Part shown: one piece after another, positions 55,894 to 63,422 of the stretch | Layout: every line of letters starts with the position of its first letter | Numbering within the stretch: the first letter of the stretch is position 1 | Assembly: GCA_942492915.1 (NCBI GenBank) | Contig: OW818662.1 | Span: 3,162,001 to 3,226,000, forward strand | DNA from: Turneriella sp942492915 | GTDB lineage: Bacteria; Spirochaetota; Leptospiria; Turneriellales; Turneriellaceae | Length of the DNA stretch: 64,000 bases | Direction of reading: 5' to 3' | Notes under the pieces: generated by a model | Told to the model about the DNA's origin: nothing | Databases searched by the model: none | The model's input: the letters and a program-made list of their open reading frames with translations, nothing else | Program-made: the position numbers and the translations under genes

Positions 55894-57357
55894 ATGCTTT
55901 CTCTGAATTCATTACCCGACAACAAGTCCATCGCGCGCGAAATGCAATCGCCGCGCCCAAAGACCCCTTATACCGACGCACTTGAGCTTCGTTCTGACTT
56001 TCAATCGGTCTTGATGGCCGCCGTGCAACCGGCAAAGGCTGAGCCGGTGGCAGCGGCTGCAAAAGAAATTACGGAAAACAAGGCTACACCCACACCAAAG
56101 CCTGAGCCAATAGTAAACGCGCAACAGAACCAGGCGAGCACTGAAACAAGAACAGAGGCTGTGCCTGCGCAAAAAACGGGCCACGAAACCAAAGATACCG
56201 ATAGCACCGATCTCGCAGGCACTGAAAAACAAGAAGCGCCAAGCAAAGCATCTGAAGGTGCCGCGAAGAGTGCCGCTCGGCCGCAAAATGAATTACTGCA
56301 GGCCCTGGGCCTGGCAACCACGACAGCCCGCATGTCGACAGCAATAGCTTCCCGTGAAGCGCAGAAGCCGAATGCAGACAAGAAATCTGCATCACCCCTG
56401 GCCACTACACAGAACCAAACCGCGCGCACGCAGACGGCCACTTCGACGCTCAACCTTTTGCAGAAAGCTCCTGATGCAGTACTCTCGCAGGCCGATGGAC
56501 TCAAGCGCCTCAGTGAAAAGCTTGGTACCGGGTTTCTCGCAAAATTCGCAGAAAAGCTCAACGAGAAGCCGGGTCGACAGCATTCTACAGAAACGGGACG
56601 CATTGAAGCAGGCCGCAACAATTCTAATCAAACGAGCGTGCAACAACCGAACAAAGCCGGGCACGGCAGCGCCCGAAGCGACAACGAAGCGGATGCGCGC
56701 AGCGGTCAACGCGGCACACGCAACGCATCTGCGCGCGGCGTTTCACGTGAAACACCGATCGCAGAGAATCCTGCCCCCCTTCAGCAACCGCAGGCTGAAA
56801 ATACAACATTGGTCAACCCCACAAACCATGATACAACCATGCGCAGTCAGCAAACCAGCACCCAGGATATCAGACTCTCTGACGTAGCTAACAACCTGCG
56901 TGAAGTACAGAATGCGCGTGCCAGCGTTGAAACTCCGCTCGCTCGCCCCGATCTGGTTCGCCAGTTCAACGAAATCATGACACGCGCGCAGGTACTCGTC
57001 ACTGACACGCAGAATGCGCGCTTTTCTGTGAAACTTTTTCCGAGAGAGATCGGCCGAATGGAAATTGATCTGAAGCTTGTCGATGGCGAGATGAAAGGCA
57101 AGATTATCGTAGAGAACGAAGACGTGAAGAACGAAATGCAGAACTTTCTGCAGAATAAAGAAAACCACAGCGACGGCGAGGCAGTCGACCTGAACAAAAT
57201 CGACATCGAAGTTCGCAGCGAAAGCCAGAACACCCAGAACTCTGAAAGAACTCCCGAAGACACCGAGTTGCTGCAGAATCTCGTAACGCGTACGGCTTCA
57301 GTGCTCTACGAGGCGGTCGACGTACCCGCACAAAAAGGAAACGCTCTCTATGCCTGA
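55894..57357 (+). CDS. fliK: flagellar hook-length control protein FliK
   Basis: This 487-residue protein sets hook length. The long N-terminal part (about 1-330) is low complexity, rich in Gln, Ala, Thr, Lys and Glu, as expected. The C-terminal domain (about 360-430) has the Flg_hook signature F-S-V-K-L-F-P-R-E-I-G-R-M-E-I-D and the E-N-E-D-V-K-N-E-M motif. It overlaps flgD by 8 nt. One parS-like site is inside it (56739), at the point encoding V-S-R-E-T. Confidence 0.87.
   Translation: MLSLNSLPDNKSIAREMQSPRPKTPYTDALELRSDFQSVLMAAVQPAKAEPVAAAAKEITENKATPTPKPEPIVNAQQNQASTETRTEAVPAQKTGHETKDTDSTDLAGTEKQEAPSKASEGAAKSAARPQNELLQALGLATTTARMSTAIASREAQKPNADKKSASPLATTQNQTARTQTATSTLNLLQKAPDAVLSQADGLKRLSEKLGTGFLAKFAEKLNEKPGRQHSTETGRIEAGRNNSNQTSVQQPNKAGHGSARSDNEADARSGQRGTRNASARGVSRETPIAENPAPLQQPQAENTTLVNPTNHDTTMRSQQTSTQDIRLSDVANNLREVQNARASVETPLARPDLVRQFNEIMTRAQVLVTDTQNARFSVKLFPREIGRMEIDLKLVDGEMKGKIIVENEDVKNEMQNFLQNKENHSDGEAVDLNKIDIEVRSESQNTQNSERTPEDTELLQNLVTRTASVLYEAVDVPAQKGNALYA
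56739..56754. other. parS-like site 1 (within fliK)
   Basis: CGTTTCACGTGAAACA differs by one base from the TGTTTCACGTGAAACA parS. It encodes V-S-R-E-T in fliK. Two exact copies follow in flgD. Confidence 0.85.
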
Positions 57358-58078
57358 TTTTTCGACAGGTTCAGGTCAGGTTAGCGGATTATCGGCCGGC
57401 GAGACGCCGCCGCTGACCGAAATGCTACGCAACAAGCGCAAGATGCCTGTTGACCGCAAGGGTGCACCTTTACCGGTACGAAAGAGCGGCTACGATGCGC
57501 TCGATAAGAATAGCTTCTTGAAACTGCTGGTGACACAGCTCTCAAAGCAAGACCCAACGAACCCAATGAACGACCGGGAATTTATTTCGCAAATGGCGCA
57601 ATTTTCCTCACTTGAGCAGATGAACAACGTCGCGAATTCAATGAACAAGCTGCGCAGCTCTCAGGCGAACCAGCTGATCGGTAAGATGGTCGAAGGCAAA
57701 GACTTCGTGACAGAAAAGCCCATTCAGGGTATCGTTACCACAGCACTCTACCAACCCAATGGTGAAGTTTTGCTCAAAGTCGATGGCAGATTTACCAAAC
57801 TCGACGACATTACCTCGGTAACAGAAGTAACGCCAGCCCAGCCTCCCGTACAGTATACACAGCCGCAGAATGTTTCACGTGAAACAATATCTGAACCGCG
57901 CGTAAATGCCGGCCCGGCAGCTTCTGCCGCCGCTGCGCAGCCTATTGTCAAACAGGTGACAGCGGTACAGGCAGCGCAGGCGTACGAGGCCAACCAGAAG
58001 GTGCAGAATGTTTCACGTGAAACACCCGCCGCACCCCACAAACAACAGACTAAAATAGAAGTTCCAAAGGGAGAATAA
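57350..58078 (+). CDS. flgD: flagellar hook assembly protein FlgD
   Basis: This 242-residue scaffold builds the hook. The diagnostic block F-L-K-L-L-V-T-Q-L-S-K-Q-D-P-T-N-P-M is followed by F-I-S-Q-M-A-Q-F-S-S-L-E-Q-M. The C-terminal 80 residues are an Ala/Gln/Pro/Val linker unlike the usual FlgD fold, and contain V-S-R-E-T twice; both are encoded by exact parS sequences. It overlaps fliK by 8 nt and flgE starts 5 nt later. Confidence 0.93.
   Translation: MPDFSTGSGQVSGLSAGETPPLTEMLRNKRKMPVDRKGAPLPVRKSGYDALDKNSFLKLLVTQLSKQDPTNPMNDREFISQMAQFSSLEQMNNVANSMNKLRSSQANQLIGKMVEGKDFVTEKPIQGIVTTALYQPNGEVLLKVDGRFTKLDDITSVTEVTPAQPPVQYTQPQNVSRETISEPRVNAGPAASAAAAQPIVKQVTAVQAAQAYEANQKVQNVSRETPAAPHKQQTKIEVPKGE
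57871..57886. other. parS site 2 (exact, within flgD)
   Basis: TGTTTCACGTGAAACA, identical to the canonical ParB/Spo0J site, encoding N-V-S-R-E-T. Confidence 0.93.
58009..58024. other. parS site 3 (exact, within flgD)
   Basis: A second TGTTTCACGTGAAACA, 138 bp after site 2, again encoding N-V-S-R-E-T. Confidence 0.93.
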
Positions 58079-58082
58079 GACT

Positions 58083-59477
58083 ATGATGAGAACACTGTAT
58101 TCCGGCGTATCCGGACTCAAAAACCACCAGGTGCGAATGGATGTAATCGGAAACAACATCTCGAACGTGAACACGAACGGCTTCAAGAGTGAGCGTGTGA
58201 ATTTTCAGGATATGATTTCGCAACTCGTTTCGGGAGCTTCAGAACCCCGCGACAATGTCGGCGGCGTGAACCCAAAACAGGTGGGTTTAGGCTCGATGGT
58301 AGCCTCAGTCGACAAACTGATGCACCAGGGTGCGCTGCAGACCACGTCAAAAAACACCGACCTCGCGATTTCGGGCGAAGGCTTCTTCGTGCTCGCCGAC
58401 GGTAGCAAGAAGTTCTATACTCGTAACGGTAACTTTGACGTCGACAAAGAAGGTTGGCTTGTGAACCCCGCCAACGGTATGCGCCTGCAAGGCTGGAACG
58501 CCGTCAAATCTGCCGACGGTAAGCCGAACGTCAACACGGCGTCTGACACCGAAAACCTCAAAGTGCCCCTCTACCAGAAAGAACCGGCAAAAGAGACGAG
58601 TTTTGTGCGCTTCAAAAGTAACCTGAACTCTTCAGTGCAGGCGATTCCCGCCGGCGTCGCCGATGCAGACCGCGTAAAGATGATCATGGACGCTGACCCG
58701 GCAAAGCGCCGTGGCCACATCACCAGCATGAACGTCTTCGACGACCAGGGTGTTGAACACACACTCAAAGTCTACATGTGGAAGTCTGATACAAACAAAT
58801 GGACTGCCTCAGTTGCCATGCAGGGCGCAGAACAGCTTTCTGTCGATGTCACCGGCTCAAACGGCCAGAACACGCAGGTGGCGGGAAACACGCGCCTTAC
58901 GCTCGGGTTTTCACCCGACGGTCGCCTCACGTCAGTTTCTGACGGTGCAGACATGCGCAATCAGGATAAACTCAACGCGACGGTTAGCTTTCGCCTCGCT
59001 GGCAACCCGGCGGTGAAAAATCTTGAGCTGCGATTAGGCGAAGCAGGCCAGGTTGATGGTATTACCCAGTTCTCGTCTGCATTCACCACGAAAGCGGTAG
59101 AACAAGACGGCTACAGTATGGGCTACATGGAAGCCTTCGAGATCAACGACACCGGCATGATCACGGGCGTGTATTCAAACGGCGCACGCAACATTCTGGG
59201 TCAGGTCGCTCTGGCAAACTTCACAAATCCTGAAGGTCTCACCAAATCAGGGCAGAACAACTTCACCGAGTCTATTAACTCAGGCAACGCGATTATCGGT
59301 ACCTCAGGTATTCAGGGACTCGGCGGTATAAACGCCGGCTTTCTTGAAATGTCTAACGTCGACCTCGCCGACCAGTTTACCGACATGATCGTAACGCAGC
59401 GTGGGTTTCAGGCAAACTCGCGTAGCATTACCACTGCAGACCAAATGCTGCAAGAACTGCTTGGCCTGAAGAGGTAA
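58083..59477 (+). CDS. flgE: flagellar hook protein FlgE
   Basis: This 464-residue protein polymerises into the hook. It has the N-terminal rod/hook signature L-Y-S-G-V-S-G-L-K-N-H-Q-V-R-M-D-V-I-G-N-N-I-S-N-V-N-T and the C-terminal S-N-V-D-L-A-D-Q-F-T-D-M-I-V-T-Q-R-G-F-Q. Two outer domains lie between. A G-G-G-A-G-A-A site precedes the ATG. A perfect 19-bp hairpin starts 2 nt after its stop, so this is the operon end. Spirochaete hooks are known to form covalent lysinoalanine crosslinks; whether this one does cannot be seen. Confidence 0.95.
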   Translation: MMRTLYSGVSGLKNHQVRMDVIGNNISNVNTNGFKSERVNFQDMISQLVSGASEPRDNVGGVNPKQVGLGSMVASVDKLMHQGALQTTSKNTDLAISGEGFFVLADGSKKFYTRNGNFDVDKEGWLVNPANGMRLQGWNAVKSADGKPNVNTASDTENLKVPLYQKEPAKETSFVRFKSNLNSSVQAIPAGVADADRVKMIMDADPAKRRGHITSMNVFDDQGVEHTLKVYMWKSDTNKWTASVAMQGAEQLSVDVTGSNGQNTQVAGNTRLTLGFSPDGRLTSVSDGADMRNQDKLNATVSFRLAGNPAVKNLELRLGEAGQVDGITQFSSAFTTKAVEQDGYSMGYMEAFEINDTGMITGVYSNGARNILGQVALANFTNPEGLTKSGQNNFTESINSGNAIIGTSGIQGLGGINAGFLEMSNVDLADQFTDMIVTQRGFQANSRSITTADQMLQELLGLKR

Positions 59478-59479
59478 AA

Positions 59480-59520
59480 TTTAGTTAGTCTGTCTGCCGA
59501 AGGCAGACAGACTAACTAAA
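59480..59520. terminator. 19-bp perfect stem with GAA triloop
   Basis: TTTAGTTAGTCTGTCTGCC, loop GAA, then its exact reverse complement. It lies directly after the flgE stop and has no U-tract. Confidence 0.7.
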
Positions 59521-59547
59521 CACTTTAGTTTGTGAACATCTGCGCAC

Positions 59548-59553
59548 GATAAT
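59548..59553 (+). promoter_or_regulatory. -10-like box 6 nt before the GHKL-like gene
   Basis: GATAAT (59548-59553), then 6 nt, then ATG 59560. The -35 is poor (TTAGTT at 17 bp). The spacing matches that seen at clpC and the cyclase gene. Confidence 0.4.
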
Positions 59554-59559
59554 TACCGT

Positions 59560-60366
59560 ATGGTCGAAGCTGCGCTCGTCGAAAAAACTGTTCATCGCCT
59601 TACACACCGAAAACCGGCTCGCTTTCAGATCAATGCGCTGACCAAAGTCGGCCGCAAACAGCTCCAGGATGTGCTGACGGAATTTTTCAGACAAGAAAAT
59701 CTGGATAGGGTTCATGTTTTACCCATTCATTACGCAATCGTAGAGGTTGTCTTCAACGCGCTGAAGGCTAATATCAAATTCGTAGCCTTTCGCGAAGAAA
59801 TTCGCAAACAGCTGAACCGCTTCAAAATATCTGAAATCGAAGACCTGCTACAGGTGATTATTGAAGAGCGCACCTTGCGCGAATTCATGGCGCACCGCGT
59901 GCTGCCTGAAGTACTGCGCAGACAGGTCAGCAAGATTTTTGACCTCGAAGAGAAGTACCGCGCCGGAATGGGCAAAAAACTTTCCCAGGAGCAGGTTGAT
60001 CTCATCAAACGATTTCGGTTGCTGATTCGCAGCATCGATGCCGAAGTGACACTGGTGATACAATCTTCTGACGAATTTATTACCATCTCTTGCACTAACA
60101 ATGTGCCAATGCTCGGCCGCGACCTCGAGCGCATTGAAAACAGCAGACGCCACCACCAGAAGCTGCATATAGAAGGCCGACCCGGTGAATTTTTCGAGTA
60201 TGACAATCTCGACACCACCGAATCGGCGGGCTTCGGAATCGCCATGGTAGACCAGGGTTTTTATCGACTGGGTTTAGACCCTTTTGACCATATGCGGATC
60301 GAATCGCGGAATAGAGAGACTTTCGTAACGCTGAGCTATCCGCGCAGCGTCTTGCATAACAAATGA
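59560..60366 (+). CDS. GHKL-like (degenerate) ATPase domain protein
   Basis: This 268-residue protein has an N-terminal helical part (about 1-60) and a GHKL-type nucleotide-binding half. I see an N-box-like E-V-V-F-N-A-L-K-A-N and a G2-like S-A-G-F-G-I-A-M-V-D; the G1 D-x-G-x-G motif is not evident. It is therefore probably a regulatory relative of anti-sigma kinases rather than a working kinase. It lies alone 82 nt downstream of flgE, behind a hairpin. The gene may report on flagellar assembly; that is inference. Confidence 0.6.
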   Translation: MVEAALVEKTVHRLTHRKPARFQINALTKVGRKQLQDVLTEFFRQENLDRVHVLPIHYAIVEVVFNALKANIKFVAFREEIRKQLNRFKISEIEDLLQVIIEERTLREFMAHRVLPEVLRRQVSKIFDLEEKYRAGMGKKLSQEQVDLIKRFRLLIRSIDAEVTLVIQSSDEFITISCTNNVPMLGRDLERIENSRRHHQKLHIEGRPGEFFEYDNLDTTESAGFGIAMVDQGFYRLGLDPFDHMRIESRNRETFVTLSYPRSVLHNK

Positions 60367-60430
60367 TTTAACGGCGCTGCAGGTGCAGTGCGCGCTAACG
60401 CCCAGCCGGGAATCGGCCGCGTTTTGCGCT

Positions 60431-62098
60431 CTATTTTGACAGCGCTTCGGCCTGCGCGTCTTTCGCACCCCGGGTAAACGAAAGAAAGAAGATTAACGCG
60501 GCCAACAATACGTATGCACCTGTGATTGCATACGGTGTCGGACCTGCAACGGTAACAACCCGCCACGGCAAATACATACCCCCGCCGATCTGTACCGAGT
60601 GCATTAGGCCGAAGAATGAGAACAGCGCGCCGATCATGATAAACACACTTGCCTGTCGAAATTTGCGGTCGATCAGCATCGCGGTGAACGCTCCCCAGAT
60701 CATTGCAGTCAAGATGAAGCCGTTGCCGACAGCGTTGATGGCAAGCCAGCCTTCCTGGTAATGCGGTTCGAAATACGCGAAGCTCGAATGCATCTTTGCC
60801 GCCCATTCGCCTGAACTCGCTTTCAGACTGGCGTAGAATCTTTCGATGTCACCGATCATCGGCCCGAGTTTCATCTGCACCAAAGCCGGAATAGCCGGAA
60901 TAATCGCCATCGTGACGGCAGTCGCGTGCCTCTTGGGTGTTGAGTGGTAAGACTGCTCAACGATATCGAGTCCGACAAATATGAAGATGGGCGCAAGCGC
61001 TGCGGCGGGCAGAAGTTCTGCCATGAAACCGAGGTAACCAAAGATGCCACCGAGGCCCACGAAGATACCCGTCGCGAGAGTATACCCCGCGCGCCCGCCC
61101 ATCGCCTTGTAGGCAGGGTGGCCAATGTACGGGGTCGACTGCGCGACGCCACCGAAGAGTGAAGCCCCGAGCGTCGCCACAGCCTCGGTCAGCAGAATGC
61201 TGCGCGTCTTGTAAGCATCACCCGCAAGGCGTGCGCTGGCGGTCACGTTGATGCCGCCTATGACCGTAAGCAGACCAAACGGAATCGCAATCGGCAGGTA
61301 ATCTAAAGCCGTCTTGAGCCCTGACAAGAATTCAAGAGTTGGAATCGGTGGTGCAAAGCGCAGCGACATATCAATGGTGTGCGCAGGAATCACCTTCGCG
61401 GCGAGTAGCGCATAGTAGAGCAACGCACCCACAACCACCGACAGAAAGACGCTCGGCACATTGTAAGGGAGTTTCACGCGCGCGACGAGTGCGTAGAGAA
61501 TAATGCCAAACGCAATCATGCCAACGATCGGCAGGCCGAACATATGCTCGAGCGGCACGAGCGCGAGAAACGTGATACCGACGCCCGCGAGCGAACCCAG
61601 AAGCCCTGCTTCGGGGACGACCCGCGCCACCCAGTCACCAAAGAACGAAAAGAAGAGTTTCACAATACCGATAAGAAACAGCGTCGCCATACCGACCTGC
61701 CATGCGACAATACCCGCGTCGTACATCTGCTGCTGCGTCGGGTTCGGCGTATTGCGCAAAGCCGCGAGAAAAGCCGGCCCGATCACCATGAGAGCGATAC
61801 CCACTGTCGAAGGCGAGTCCAGACCCAACGGCATCGCCGTCACCTGAGGGTTTTGCGTGCGCTTCGCCAGACGAAACGCCATCCATGTGTAGATGACATC
61901 CCCAATCAGCACGCCGATCGCCGTGCCGGGAAACATTTTCATGTAAACAATCTCTGCGGGAATCTTGAACACGCCGGTCAGCAGCAGACCAAACAGCGCA
62001 AGGTTGGCGACGTTATCGAACATCAGCGCGAAAAACGCGTTGAGGTCGCCAATCGCAAACCATCGGTATCGAAACTGTGAAGAATTGTTCGCTTGCAT
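60431..62098 (-). CDS. NCS2-like (AzgA-type) permease
   Basis: This 555-residue polytopic membrane protein has about 12-14 hydrophobic segments. It carries M-F-D-N-V-A-N-L-A-L-F-G-L-L near its N-terminus, G-G-I-N-V-T-A-S-A-R, and V-G-L-D-I-V-E-Q-S-Y-H-S-T-P-K-R-H-A-T-A-V near residue 380. These are layouts of NCS2 nucleobase or xanthine/uracil permeases, closest to the AzgA branch. The substrate is unknown. It is a single gene between the flagellar block and the cyclase. Confidence 0.8.
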   Translation of the reverse strand: MQANNSSQFRYRWFAIGDLNAFFALMFDNVANLALFGLLLTGVFKIPAEIVYMKMFPGTAIGVLIGDVIYTWMAFRLAKRTQNPQVTAMPLGLDSPSTVGIALMVIGPAFLAALRNTPNPTQQQMYDAGIVAWQVGMATLFLIGIVKLFFSFFGDWVARVVPEAGLLGSLAGVGITFLALVPLEHMFGLPIVGMIAFGIILYALVARVKLPYNVPSVFLSVVVGALLYYALLAAKVIPAHTIDMSLRFAPPIPTLEFLSGLKTALDYLPIAIPFGLLTVIGGINVTASARLAGDAYKTRSILLTEAVATLGASLFGGVAQSTPYIGHPAYKAMGGRAGYTLATGIFVGLGGIFGYLGFMAELLPAAALAPIFIFVGLDIVEQSYHSTPKRHATAVTMAIIPAIPALVQMKLGPMIGDIERFYASLKASSGEWAAKMHSSFAYFEPHYQEGWLAINAVGNGFILTAMIWGAFTAMLIDRKFRQASVFIMIGALFSFFGLMHSVQIGGGMYLPWRVVTVAGPTPYAITGAYVLLAALIFFLSFTRGAKDAQAEALSK

Positions 62099-62182
62099 AG
62101 GATAGCAAGCGGCAGGCTCAGGCGAGGGTCAACAAAATTTGAGCGGCAGCGCTGCCCAAGGCACGCGCCACCGCGAACGGCG

Positions 62183-63244
62183 CTATGCGGCCGATGAACC
62201 AGCCTTAAACCGCGTGATCGCCGCCTTTAAATCGGTAAGCGAGACGTTCCGGCGCGTGTAAGCATAATCAACCGTATAGACGGACATGTTCTCGTTCTTC
62301 CCTTTCGCCTGGTAGAGCCCGAGTTTCTTTAGCGCGCTCGGCCTGTCGATGTGCTTGAGCACCGATTCATCAAAAACCACGAGCGAGTCGACCTTGCGCG
62401 TTACACCCTCGAGGCGCGCCGCCGAATTGACCGAATCGCCAAGCAGAGTGTAGTCATATTTAGCCGCTGAACCGACATTGCCCTCACGCACCTGCCCTGA
62501 ACAAAGCCCCACGCCTGCGTACAGGTAGTGCGCAGGGTCTGAAACCGGCGCGCTCGATCTGACATCCTCAAGGCGGCGGCAGATTTCGATGGCGGCGTCG
62601 AGCGCATGCACTGTGTCATTTGCCTTAAAATAAGCCATCAAACCGTCGCCGGTCAGTTTTGAGACCGTGCCGCCGTTTTCGATGACCGATCGGTTGGCCA
62701 CGTCGTAGTAGATGCCGAGCAACCGCTCAAACTCAGAGCTCGACAGACTTTCTGCAAAGGTCGTCGAAGAAAAAATATCAGAAAACAGAATCGTCTTGTC
62801 GCTGGTCTTGAGCACCCATGCAAGAGGATCTTCGCCCTTCTGTAAACCCTGTAGAACTTCTGAAGGCGAATAGCGCTCGAGCACGTAGTGCGTACGGGCG
62901 AGCGAGTTGAGCATCGTGCGTATCGGGCGGATGAGAGAATCATTCGATTCATCGAGCCGTACGGTTTTCATCGCCCAATCGCCGAACTGCCTGACCGTGA
63001 TGTTGTTTTCTACTTCGAGACAGAAAATATCTTTGTGGCGGCTGTCTTTGAGAATGCGCGCGTAACAACGATTCAGGGCATCCTCTGGCCCTTCGAGAAT
63101 CTGGTAGAAGATGTTGTTGAAGCAAAAAAGAACTCCGGTGAGTCCATCGCGGGTGTTGTTTTTCACTGAGCGTTCGCCGATCTCTTCAACCTCGCTGGCC
63201 ATGAGCGGACGGGTGAAACTACTGATATACGTTAATCTCTTCAT
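62183..63244 (-). CDS. BLUF photoactivated adenylate cyclase
   Basis: This 353-residue protein makes cAMP in blue light. An N-terminal BLUF flavin domain (1-95) is joined to a class III cyclase domain (about 150-330), the layout and length of bPAC. BLUF residues are Tyr6 (L-T-Y-I-S), Asn30, Gln48 (F-Y-Q-I-L-E-G), Trp90 and Met92. The cyclase has two metal Asp (F-S-D-I-F, T-G-D-G-L). Lys of K-L-T-G-D-G and Thr of Y-D-Y-T-L-L-G-D match adenine selection. The N-terminus M-K-R-L-T-Y-I-S fixes the start at 63244. It is leaderless with an operator at 63271. Confidence 0.93.
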   Translation of the reverse strand: MKRLTYISSFTRPLMASEVEEIGERSVKNNTRDGLTGVLFCFNNIFYQILEGPEDALNRCYARILKDSRHKDIFCLEVENNITVRQFGDWAMKTVRLDESNDSLIRPIRTMLNSLARTHYVLERYSPSEVLQGLQKGEDPLAWVLKTSDKTILFSDIFSSTTFAESLSSSEFERLLGIYYDVANRSVIENGGTVSKLTGDGLMAYFKANDTVHALDAAIEICRRLEDVRSSAPVSDPAHYLYAGVGLCSGQVREGNVGSAAKYDYTLLGDSVNSAARLEGVTRKVDSLVVFDESVLKHIDRPSALKKLGLYQAKGKNENMSVYTVDYAYTRRNVSLTDLKAAITRFKAGSSAA

Positions 63245-63250
63245 GAAGAC

Positions 63251-63280
63251 ATTATACACCTGCTTGCTGACTTTGTCCAA
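63251..63280 (-). promoter_or_regulatory. leaderless promoter of the photoactivated cyclase
   Basis: On the minus strand: TTGGAC (63280-63275), 18-bp spacer, TATAAT (63256-63251), then 6 nt and ATG at 63244. No Shine-Dalgarno sequence lies between. Transcription probably starts at or next to the A of ATG. Confidence 0.75.
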
Positions 63281-63304
63281 GTTTATTTGCAACCTTGGAC
63301 AAAG
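63271..63304. promoter_or_regulatory. 11-bp inverted repeat operator over the cyclase -35
   Basis: CTTTGTCCAAG, 12-nt spacer, CTTGGACAAAG. Both arms are perfect. One arm contains the -35 of the cyclase gene. It lies between divergent genes and may serve both. Confidence 0.75.
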
Positions 63305-63422
63305 TGTATCTACGTTATGTCTCTTCGTAATGCCGGTGACTAATCTTAGCGGCGACCATGAAAACGGCTTCATCGGCGGTGAGAATGTCTTGACCCCCAC
63401 GCGGGAAAAGGCACTCGCGATA

